64,000 nucleotides of DNA from Zancudomyces culisetae (Eukaryota > Kickxellomycota > Harpellomycetes > Harpellales > Legeriomycetaceae), in assembly GCA_001969505.1 (NCBI GenBank), contig LSSK01000025.1, forward strand, positions 1 through 64,000. The letters are read 5' to 3'. Made by a program: the position numbers and the translations under genes. The notes beneath the pieces are model-generated. The model did not search any database and was not told where the DNA came from. It saw only the letters and a program-made list of their open reading frames with translations. Every line of letters starts with the position of its first letter. Position 1 is the stretch's first letter. Positions 55,245 through 64,000 of this stretch are shown here, one piece after another.

Positions 55245-57994
55245 ATGAGTAACACTATTCTCCTACCGTGTGCTAGGAGTAGATCTAGACTTTTATTTAG
55301 CAGAACTATAAATAAAAATTTACATACTTCAATATACGCTCAATCCAAAAAAAATCGCACCGAAAGGAAAGGCTTCAAGAAAGTTGAATTGTACGAAGGG
55401 AAAAGGTCTAAAAATAAAGCGAACAATGAAATATAGTAAGTCATGAATTTTGGTTACTTTATTCTTACTCATGTTTTGGGACCAGTTTTATAACTCTTTT
55501 GGGTAAACCAACGAGGAAAATTAGTTTAACTCACGGTTTTGCAGGTCATTACAATATTTACTTGAATTAAAACACACTGTTAACGTATTAGCGAGTTTGA
55601 CTATGAAGACGATATTGAAAAAGATATTGCGAGAGAAACAAAAGAAGATATTATTAAAGTGGATGAGGACGGCTTCAATGATATAAAGACAGGCAATTCG
55701 TTTATAATGACCGAGGAGGAATACGCAAAAGGCCTTGAAAACGAGCCAGAGTATGCTGTTAGAGGTACTGATGAGGTAAAATTTGGCAAAAAGTATATAG
55801 GAATGGTAGAGCTACCAAAATATTTAATTGAAGCAGCTGATGAGTATTTGGCGGGTAAGGGTTCATATTTTCCATAATTTATTCGACGTTTATCAGTATC
55901 TGTGTATTAAAAAATTATACAACTTACCTTAACCGAATTGGTAACAAAAAAAAATAGATAAAGATAAAAAGCTGTTAAGAACTGATACTCTGAGAATATT
56001 CGATTCACTAAGATCGTCAACACTATTGTTCTCGAAAAAAAGCAACAAAGTAGATGCTACCAGGCAGTATATTGATGAGAAAACATTTGAAATCAAGAAT
56101 AAAGAAAACTTACAAAAGACGAAAATATTTTCATTGCTATCAAAGGACGTACCCCTAAGACCTCATGTTTTAGAGTTTGGTGAGAGGGAATCTGCTGCAT
56201 ATTTAGCCAGTAGATTTCCAGCAACATATGGTGTAGTGTATAACGTATTACACGAGCTAAAAAACCGGATTCCAGATTTTGTACCCAAGACAGTTTTGGA
56301 TTTTGGCTGCGGGCCAGCGACCAGTCTGTGGTAACAACCCAATTCCTATATATCTTTTGCGTATATATAAAACTTGATAAAATCCGACCATTTGACTGGT
56401 AAATTCTAGGTGTCTAAACGAGTTGTGGGGAGATAAGGTCGAAAAGTATCATGGGGTAGATGTCTCGCAGCAAATGCTAATGTTGGCAGAATCACTAATA
56501 CAATGTAACATATACGTTTTCTTATTATATATAATATTTACTGTTCATGCATTCTTTATTTTGCGTGTATAACACTTGTTCGGACAAATTAATCTATGGG
56601 GAAAAATTGAATGTTTAAAAATAGCGGCGGGGCAGTCATTGGCTATAAAGAACACTTCGTTTGATCGCTACATCTCTCCAAAAAAGACGGGTTTTGATGG
56701 ATATGACTTGGTGGTCAGTTCATTCACACTTTCCGAGTTGTTTAATGATGGACTTCGCAAGAGCTATTTGGAGAATCTCTGGGAAAAAACAGGTGATGTG
56801 TTAGTATTGATAGATAGAGGCAGTCCTGAATGCGCAAAGCATATTTCAGACGTACGAAAGTATTTTATTTCGAGGATAAAATCAGATTCTGAATCAGAAA
56901 ACAGCTTTCATTTCCTAGCACCAGTAAGTACACACGCAGAGGAATTGTTCTTGTATTTATAATAAAACACTTGCCTCTGGAAATAAATCACTAAAACTAA
57001 ATGGAACTCTACTATTTTATTCTATTTTATACAGTGTCCACATGAAAAGGAGTGTCCGCTGGAAAAAACCAACGATTTATGGTGTCATTTTTCACAGAGA
57101 ATACAGCGCCCTACAATGACAATGAAGTCAAAGCACTCAAAATCGAATAGAGAGGATCTTAGATACTCGTATTTGATTATTAGAAGAGGAGCGAGACCAA
57201 AATCCAACACAATCCCTTACCAACAGAATGTTGTTTCTCCTGAGCTGGAAAATCACGAATCCGCCAATACTAATGATCTTAGCACCGAGGCGAATTTAGG
57301 TAATTTATCGATATTATCTTTTAAGCCATATCTATACACATTTGGCGTCTATATTACAATACCAGGATAATACATTCTTGAATTATTTCTTACAGTTCCG
57401 TTTACTTATACCTTCATTTCAAACATAAACACTTAGCAATCCAAGCATTTGATTGGCCACGAGTCATCTTACCAGCGATAAAAAGGGGCAAACACATATT
57501 GGTAGATGTTTGTTCAACTTCAGGTATATGATCTCTCCTAAATTTCTACTACTTTATCCCTCCTACATTTTGCATAAAATTTCTTTTGTATTAAAAGTCG
57601 AGGTATGAGACGTTTGTAGAAGGTAGCCATTGAAACTTATTATTTTCTTTTTTTTAAAAAAAAACACCACGAATTGTATTTTACAATAGGGAACATGGAA
57701 AGAAGGATATTTACAAAGTCGTTTTCAAAGCAGTCGTTTAGGGATGCTAGGAAAGTGAATTGGGGAGACTTGTTTCCTCATGCTTATAAATCAAGCATTA
57801 CCAAGGTAGATATCGAAATGGAGAACGGAGATAATTCATCAGCACCTGGGGATGGAAATACTAACAAGCATACCAAAAACAAGGCTGTGGATCCTTCTCC
57901 ACTTGGAGCGATTCCTGTAGCAGATACTGCTTCACTATCGGTGAGGCAACAACCCTCTAGATTCATGAAGCATTTGGAAAAGAAAAAAAAGTAG
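55245..57994 (+). CDS. RSM22: Mitoribosome assembly methyltransferase-like protein Rsm22/METTL17, 8 exons
   Basis: Exons: 55245-55435, 55592-55854, 55958-56330, 56410-56504, 56625-56923, 57035-57299, 57437-57523, 57690-57994. All phases join, 625 residues (yeast Rsm22 is 628). The N-terminus is a mitochondrial presequence (MSNTILLPCARSRSRLLFSR). The methyltransferase part has LEFGERESAAYLASRFPATY, the SAM motif VLDFGCGPATSLW, and YDLVVSSFTLSEL. The C-terminal half carries the iron-sulfur cysteines CPHEKECPL and LWCHFSQRIQRP, then YSYLIIRRG, and the WPRVILPAIKRGKHILVDVC and VNWGDLFPHAYK blocks. Rsm22/METTL17 is required for small-subunit mitoribosome maturation and binds a 4Fe-4S cluster. The Ser/Pro tail ends in a Lys run. 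The stop codon lies 15 bases from the convergent channel gene stop. Confidence 0.95.
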
Positions 57995-58009
57995 AATTGT
58001 CGATAGTTT

Positions 58010-61000
58010 TTATTGGAATTCGTACAAAATACACTTTAAATGGTCACTAGTCATTCTTAATGGGTTCTGAGGTAGCCATAAAACCGTTCTCAGTGGCTCC
58101 CATAGACAGGGGTTCAGGTATTGGTAATGAGCAGCCTCGTCGTAGTTTGTGATAACCTTTCTCGAGCATGAGCGGCAGTGTTTATTTTTAGCTTTGCTTG
58201 TATTCATGTCTTTTTCAGATCTGCTTTTTATTTTGTTTGAATTTCGATTTTGTTTAGACGTATGTGATCTTTTATTTATTTTTAGATCATTTGGAAATTC
58301 ACTGTTCCTTACACCTTTATACCCATCTTGTTCATGAAGTCTATCAGAAATACCACTTGGGTACTCGTGAGCATCGCTGTTATAGTTTATATCGCTATTG
58401 GTGTCGCTGCAGATATTTTTGCCAAGGTTGCTAAATGGGTTTATATTGGAGGAAAAGTCAAAGTCTCGTATCAATATCTCACGGGCTAAGTCATCATCAC
58501 TATTAGTGGATGAATCTGAACCCTCAGTATTATTTTCAAAGTTTATTTCACCAGTGTACTCTTCCATAATGTCGCCGAAACCTTGAGGAATATTAATACC
58601 TTCTTCAACCTCCTCAGGCAAACAATCGCAATTGAAAATATTTAGACGTTTATTCCTGAGCCTGCGTCGATCAGCCGGTTTTTTACTGTTTTCCATGAGA
58701 CCTAGTCCTCTCCCACCAATGCTTATTTGTGAATTAAAGTTGGTATTTTTTGCCCCAACTCTTTCTTTTATGTCCAATATGTCGCTTTTAACGTTCATAA
58801 ATTGATACCCCTTCGCCTTTTGAGCTCCAACTTCATCTTTTCTTGTGAACTTTTGCAGAACAGCATAAATGTTATCTGTACTTTGGTAATAAGATCCAAA
58901 ATCATTGGCGTTGTTGTTCTTGCTAAAACCTTTGCTGGTTATTTTATACCTCTCATCTATAGACATGGATTTCCATATATGTTTTTTTTCATGTTGGCTG
59001 TTTCCGTTTAAGCTTGGTCTGTAGATTGCACTACCAAATATTCTGCTACAGGCCTTGATAATCCCTCTGTTCTCGCCAACATCCGAACACTGTGCTGCCT
59101 TTTCCAAATCATGTTTATACGAAGAAACAAACTTATTTTCTTCAGCAGTACTTTTTTCTGTATAAAGCTTTTGAAAATTTGAAATGCCATTTCTGTTTGT
59201 AATAACAAAGTTGTTTTTGGGTATGACATTTTTGTTAAAATCGGAACTAGGGTTCTGGTTGCTGTCACAAATTTTAACCGAATTAGGATCTTCAATCGGA
59301 ACTGGTAGCTCGAGATTGGATATGTCGCCGATTCTTTTCAAGTCTTGCACTTCATAATCAGACTTATGGCTTATTGTGAAATATTTTTTGAGGTTGTATC
59401 TGACATCATTAGAATCATTTGAATGATTATTATCATCATTTTCGTAGTTAGACGGGTACAAGTAGCTGTTATAGGTGATTTTGTCATCTAGGGGGAATCC
59501 TCGATCAAGTATTTTGGTGTTTTCACTTGTGTTGAGCTGTTCTTTTCCTGCATCAGTATTAAAGGTGCTTTTAGGAACCGATGGCGCCTTGCTGTTGCTT
59601 TTAAACATGTCTACTTTGAATCCAGATAGGATTGGCGATATTTTTGTCAATTTTTGAGAGTTTTGATGAAAATCACAAATATATTGCGAATTATCGCAGG
59701 CGCTGCATGTAACTGCAACAATCTCGTTTATAATATCACAAGCTTCTGCTTTGCTTTTAGGGAATGGCACATCATTTCTCAAATCGACACTACATACGCT
59801 TAATGGTCTCCTCTTGTTTGCGCGTTTTTTAAGAAGACATCTTTTGGGGTTGTAGTTACTATATTTCTTTTTTTGTTCTGGTAAGCAATCTTCTGACTTT
59901 GTAAAACCTGTTCTTCTATTAATCCGACATTTATCACTCGAACAGGCGTTGTTCATGACTAGCAAAGAATTTTCATCGTGGAGTAGCATTTTTCTTGTTC
60001 TATGGAATATGTTTTGTAGATATTTACCCATAATATTAGAATTTCCGGATATCCTGCGACAAGTGCATTGTTCAAAGGTGGAGTTTTTATGAGCAAGCTG
60101 TTTAGTTGGGTTCTCAGATACTAAGTTAAGTTTTGAAGTTGTGGTTTTGTTTCTAGAAAAAAGCTTGCTGTGTTCTTTTCTGCTCAATAGAGTCTTACTG
60201 CTCACAAAGTTCATTAAAGTCTTTGATCGGTGTTTAATTTTTTTGTCCAGGATTCTATTTTCCAGCGCCTTTCTTGCTATACCTGTCTCGTTTCCTCGTA
60301 TCACTTCTAGAGGCAGCAATTTAATGCGAGGAATCCAATGCCTATCCAGATGTTTCATGAACACAATGATAATTACTAAAAGGGGTAAAGCCAAGCCAGC
60401 CTGTACAAATGAACGTTTGAATATCATCATCATTGAAAAAACGACAACAGCTGTAATCATTCCGACGGAAGCAAAATGAAGTATATGGATCCATAATCTT
60501 CCACCAGCCAATGAATCCCCGTGTGCAGAGATACCATTTCGTAGATCCGAGCTCATGTCTACAGAGCCACTTGACTCCACATATGCATAAGCAAATTGTT
60601 GCTTATACACAAGCAGACCTATTCCAAAGTAGAACACTGCAGCAATTACAACTATTGGTGAAATAAGAGCATATGTGAATGTTATCACCATAATTAGACA
60701 GTGAGGAGGAAGAAAATAAAAGGCTGGAAAGGACCATGGTTGTTTAAATTTGTGAACCTTTCGTGGGGTAAGGTTATGCTTCTGACTGTCAGAAATCAGC
60801 GATATAATCAGTGGAATGCCCACTTGAGCAAGCTCGAGGGCGTGGGAAACAGTTGCAAATATTACATAATTGGCAAAAAACGCGTTGCCACTGGTTGCAA
60901 TTACTCGCGAGAGATTTTCCAACAGTGACAGCGGATTGCCAACCCAAGATATAAACGAGTTGTACACGGGCGGGCCTACGCAAAAAAATATAAAGACGTT

Positions 61001-63592
61001 TAGGTACAGCATGACAAAATGCCATACTATCACTGAATCATTTTGGAGTGCTTTGCTATAGGGTGCTTCAACAATTGTCAACAGCTTTAGTAGGTATGGA
61101 ACCACAACCAGGGATGCCGATGCTAGTATAGCGGGCAGGTTATTGATTATCAATTTTTCTATCCAAGGGCTTGATATAAGCGCATTTTTAAAGTTTTGAT
61201 CTGATTCTAGGATTTTTGCAAGCGATGCTAGCTCCATAAGAAAGCCCATAGGAACAAGCCATATTACTATTATAAATCCTACAAAAGTGCTAACGAGGAG
61301 ATTTCTGAGTTTTCTTTTTTGGTTGGTTATCAGAAAGCCCGACCATAGGACATCATTAGGTTTTGGGGCTTCTTCCGATGTTAATTCTTTAATTCCAGAG
61401 GATACGAGCACTTGTGTTGCTATTTGGGCCGCAGTGGAGCTCTTAAATGTCACGAAAGCACTATCTGTAGAGTTTAACCAGCTTTTATCAATTTTTTTTT
61501 TCGCTACTAGCCTACAAAAAAGAACATTATATATCCATCTGCTTTTCTGAACCTTGCCATTATAACTCTCGGTAGCGTGCATCAAGTTTGTTTCACTGGC
61601 ATCTCTACTCTGTACTCTTTCCTTTAATGCTTCGATCCGCAATTCTTTGATCTCGTTATCACATCTTTTTAGTTTTTCTCGAATATTTTTGATATCATCC
61701 CAATGTTTCAAGCTGTTATTCCTGAGGTTTCCTCCATAGTACTCAAAAAAGTAAAATAGTATATACAGTTCGTCATTTTCTGAGTCATTAGCCTGTAATT
61801 CTCCTTTGTTTCCAAAGATTTCTTTATCGAGTTCCTGTTTTCGGATATCCTTCCCAATTATCCTTCGGATCCTTTCTTTAATTGCTATCCTGTGTTTTTG
61901 TTCATCCTCATTGAAACTATTCGGTTCTTCACCACATAAAATAGGGTCCTGGTATAGTCCAACTTCCTCTACTGCGCCCTTAAAATCTTTTTTAAGCTCA
62001 GTGAAATAATAGTACATGTTTTCCATCAAAACCAGCAGTGCGTCCCACACCAGGTAGGGATACTTTTTCAGCACCGCTTTTACGCCAGGTCTTCCAGCAG
62101 TTGTTCCTTCATTTGCTAAAAACCAACCCAGTAATATTAATGATTGTTTAAGCCTCTCTGTTTCCGGAAGCTGATCGACTAGCTTTTTTTTATCGTTTCT
62201 TGTTTGATTGCGGAGTTCATTATCAAAATTATTGCTTACAAAATAACTGTTTGGTTCATCAATATTATTAAATCCACAAGTCTCATCTGCTATATATAGC
62301 TCTTCCTGTGCTTTGCGGTAGTCTTTAGATGCGGCAATTGTGGCGTTTTCGTGGTTTTTTGGCTCTTGGATGGGTAGACTTATATGCGACACACAGTTGT
62401 TTTCTTTTCCATCCGCACCATCAGCGTTTTTAGCACATACTTCGTTTTTTTCATCACACACAGCTTTAAATATGAATCCCAACCGAACAAGTATCAGAAG
62501 CTGCTTAGCCAATTTGAGGTACAGTGTTTCTAGCTTTTCAACAACATTTTTCCGCTCTTTGACTAGCTTTTGTAGTCTTTCGTAATTTCGATTCACAGTA
62601 ATACTTTCTACTTTTCCTAATCCTAAACTCTCAATGTAATTAAACAACTTTGTTTCGTTTCTATAACAGTTGGGTATTTTTTTAAGAAGTACTGTTCTAC
62701 CATAGACATTGAACCGATTGATTTGAAAATCCTTGTTGAATGCTTGCTCGATTTCCCTTGCCCCTACACTCATTTTTGCAAACTCTATTTTCTCTATTTT
62801 TTCTGGTGCATTGGGGGTTTCAAAGGTTTCCAAGAAATCTCCATATTCCTGTTTTTGAGGTAGTAGGGAAATGACGGGTTCCTTTGCAAATAGCTTGTCA
62901 TCATCTTTACTACGCATTACAGTTAACACATTATTATTGTCATTATTGATATTGTTGTTTGGATCGTCTTTTTCCCTCTCCATATTTATTATCAGACTAT
63001 TTTTGGAGCTACTCTGTTCGTCTATGTGTTCTATCCGATCCTCATTTAATACACATAGATTACCCCCAAGCTCCGCACGCAACTTTACATAATCCATTGT
63101 AGCTGTTAGCAGTCCCCTCATTGCAAACAATACAAACACATACAGCATAAACGTATGCATGTAGAACCAGGCCGATTCTGCCTCTATATTGTCTAAAGAG
63201 ATGTTGTGAATTTCCCCTTTAAACCCCTTTTTGCCTCCTATTAGATTAATCGGTACTAAAAATATCGAAAAAAAGGTCCCCAAGAGTGCTAATTTCAGCA
63301 CTAATCTTAAAAATTTTAAATACATCACTGCATCAAGTCCGACGTTATTTATATAAAACTCCTCTGTAAACCTGAATGCATTTGGTATCCACCCGATTAT
63401 TCGATCCGACAGTCTTGGTGTAGGATTTCTCGCTAGATACACTCTTGGCGAATATAGATGCCTCAAGCTCTTCCTTCTCCTAAAAACTTCATACAGGCCT
63501 ACACACGCTACTACCATCCCACCCGTGATAGAGAACTGTATTAGCACGCCGCTAATATCTCTTGAATATTCGCGCTTTTCAATTGTTGCCAT
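58010..63592 (-). CDS. Csc1/OSCA-type osmosensitive cation channel with a very long C-terminal tail
   Basis: Intronless, 1860 residues from the first ATG (63592, MATIEKREYS); the frame extends upstream only to a TTG. The N-terminal helices at about 16-37, 93-118 and 141-165 are followed by a long cytosolic region. An RRM-like loop (GRTVLLKKIPNCYRNETKLF, about 300) and AFVTFKS...APKPNDVLWSG lead to the 7-helix channel region (about 765-1100; LVSTFVGFIIVIWLVPMGFL opens it). This order defines the DUF221/CSC1/Rsn1 family of hyperosmolarity- or stretch-gated channels. The C-terminal ~760 residues are unusually long, Asn/Ser/Lys-rich, with Cys clusters (CTCRR, CSACDNSQYICDFH, CDCLPEE). The end, NPCLWEPLRTVLWLPQNPL, resembles the Phm7 external tail of fungal members. 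Rsn1, Phm7 and Csc1 cannot be told apart here, so no symbol is given. Confidence 0.92.
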   Translation of the reverse strand: MATIEKREYSRDISGVLIQFSITGGMVVACVGLYEVFRRRKSLRHLYSPRVYLARNPTPRLSDRIIGWIPNAFRFTEEFYINNVGLDAVMYLKFLRLVLKLALLGTFFSIFLVPINLIGGKKGFKGEIHNISLDNIEAESAWFYMHTFMLYVFVLFAMRGLLTATMDYVKLRAELGGNLCVLNEDRIEHIDEQSSSKNSLIINMEREKDDPNNNINNDNNNVLTVMRSKDDDKLFAKEPVISLLPQKQEYGDFLETFETPNAPEKIEKIEFAKMSVGAREIEQAFNKDFQINRFNVYGRTVLLKKIPNCYRNETKLFNYIESLGLGKVESITVNRNYERLQKLVKERKNVVEKLETLYLKLAKQLLILVRLGFIFKAVCDEKNEVCAKNADGADGKENNCVSHISLPIQEPKNHENATIAASKDYRKAQEELYIADETCGFNNIDEPNSYFVSNNFDNELRNQTRNDKKKLVDQLPETERLKQSLILLGWFLANEGTTAGRPGVKAVLKKYPYLVWDALLVLMENMYYYFTELKKDFKGAVEEVGLYQDPILCGEEPNSFNEDEQKHRIAIKERIRRIIGKDIRKQELDKEIFGNKGELQANDSENDELYILFYFFEYYGGNLRNNSLKHWDDIKNIREKLKRCDNEIKELRIEALKERVQSRDASETNLMHATESYNGKVQKSRWIYNVLFCRLVAKKKIDKSWLNSTDSAFVTFKSSTAAQIATQVLVSSGIKELTSEEAPKPNDVLWSGFLITNQKRKLRNLLVSTFVGFIIVIWLVPMGFLMELASLAKILESDQNFKNALISSPWIEKLIINNLPAILASASLVVVPYLLKLLTIVEAPYSKALQNDSVIVWHFVMLYLNVFIFFCVGPPVYNSFISWVGNPLSLLENLSRVIATSGNAFFANYVIFATVSHALELAQVGIPLIISLISDSQKHNLTPRKVHKFKQPWSFPAFYFLPPHCLIMVITFTYALISPIVVIAAVFYFGIGLLVYKQQFAYAYVESSGSVDMSSDLRNGISAHGDSLAGGRLWIHILHFASVGMITAVVVFSMMMIFKRSFVQAGLALPLLVIIIVFMKHLDRHWIPRIKLLPLEVIRGNETGIARKALENRILDKKIKHRSKTLMNFVSSKTLLSRKEHSKLFSRNKTTTSKLNLVSENPTKQLAHKNSTFEQCTCRRISGNSNIMGKYLQNIFHRTRKMLLHDENSLLVMNNACSSDKCRINRRTGFTKSEDCLPEQKKKYSNYNPKRCLLKKRANKRRPLSVCSVDLRNDVPFPKSKAEACDIINEIVAVTCSACDNSQYICDFHQNSQKLTKISPILSGFKVDMFKSNSKAPSVPKSTFNTDAGKEQLNTSENTKILDRGFPLDDKITYNSYLYPSNYENDDNNHSNDSNDVRYNLKKYFTISHKSDYEVQDLKRIGDISNLELPVPIEDPNSVKICDSNQNPSSDFNKNVIPKNNFVITNRNGISNFQKLYTEKSTAEENKFVSSYKHDLEKAAQCSDVGENRGIIKACSRIFGSAIYRPSLNGNSQHEKKHIWKSMSIDERYKITSKGFSKNNNANDFGSYYQSTDNIYAVLQKFTRKDEVGAQKAKGYQFMNVKSDILDIKERVGAKNTNFNSQISIGGRGLGLMENSKKPADRRRLRNKRLNIFNCDCLPEEVEEGINIPQGFGDIMEEYTGEINFENNTEGSDSSTNSDDDLAREILIRDFDFSSNINPFSNLGKNICSDTNSDINYNSDAHEYPSGISDRLHEQDGYKGVRNSEFPNDLKINKRSHTSKQNRNSNKIKSRSEKDMNTSKAKNKHCRSCSRKVITNYDEAAHYQYLNPCLWEPLRTVLWLPQNPLRMTSDHLKCILYEFQ

Positions 63593-64000
63593 TGCTTCTA
63601 GACTAAATTGGGCAGTTTTAACCAACTAACACAAGCAAATCTGCCCAGCAACTTTGCTTTTTATTTGTTTTTTTTTCTCCCCTGTGCTTCCTGCTTTGCT
63701 AACTTTTACTTTTATTTATACTTACTATAAATACAACATTGATTTACAGGTTCAGTCCTATTATTTTTGGTGTAGTATATGTGCTCTAGTATTTAATATT
63801 CCCTTCAAAGTATGATGTTGTAATTTAGTTATTTAATAGTCATAATGTTTCTGGAACACGTATACTTTGTTTTCGCCTCCCTATCTATTTCTTTTTCAAA
63901 ATTGAGGATACTACCAGTGTTTTCGCTGTTCACCTACTATTTTTTTAAAAAATAAAAAACTACTTTGAAGGTAATATAAAAGCCTTGTTAACGTATATCT
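63593..64000. other. Upstream region of the Csc1-like gene
   Basis: T-rich sequence directly upstream of the channel gene start, presumably its 5' untranslated region and promoter. No further gene is visible before the right edge of the window. Confidence 0.45.

Overview
The window is nuclear DNA of an AT-rich, intron-containing fungus. The evidence is short spliceosomal introns (about 80-440 bases, mostly GTAAG...AG), a fungal gene set (VAP/Scs2, Rho GTPase, MYST acetyltransferase, Ufd2, Qns1, Ptc5, Dpm3, Rsm22, a Csc1/Phm7-type channel) and Kex2-like KR sites in secreted proteins. A zygomycete-type fungus, perhaps Kickxellomycotina/Harpellales-like, would fit the composition and the trypsin-fold secreted protein, but that placement is inference only.

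Layout. Positions 1-9.6 kb are gene-poor and accessory in character: a clipped coiled-coil protein start at the left edge, a secreted Tyr/Gly-rich protein with Kex2 sites, a small hypothetical protein, a trypsin-fold protein lacking two of its three catalytic residues, and a small Cys/His protein. From 9.8 to 40.8 kb there is a block of minus-strand genes: VAP (6 exons), a Rho GTPase (4 exons), a MYST acetyltransferase (2 exons, GC-AG intron), UFD2 (2 exons), QNS1 (14 exons) and an intronless 3809-residue membrane protein of uncertain family. From 40.8 to 48.4 kb it is sparse again, with a small secreted thioredoxin-fold protein and an intronless protein carrying a PD-(D/E)XK nuclease-like motif. 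From 48.4 to 63.6 kb it is dense and conserved: pyridoxal kinase, a mitochondrial PP2C phosphatase, DPM3 (three tiny exons found by reading splice sites), a rhodanese-domain protein, RSM22 (8 exons) and a long Csc1/OSCA-type channel.

Functions. The conserved genes are general housekeeping: ER contact-site tethering (VAP), GPI/N-glycan mannose donor synthesis (DPM3), ubiquitin chain elongation (UFD2), NAD and vitamin B6 metabolism (QNS1, pyridoxal kinase), mitochondrial function (PTC5, RSM22, rhodanese), polarity (Rho), chromatin (MYST) and mechanosensitive or osmotic channels (Csc1-like). No operon-like pathway clustering is evident. The more unusual material lies in the sparse compartments and in the giant gene. 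No rRNA, convincing tRNA, CRISPR array or intact transposon was seen. Exon models were built by hand from splice signals, reading frame and family alignment from memory; none has been checked against transcripts.
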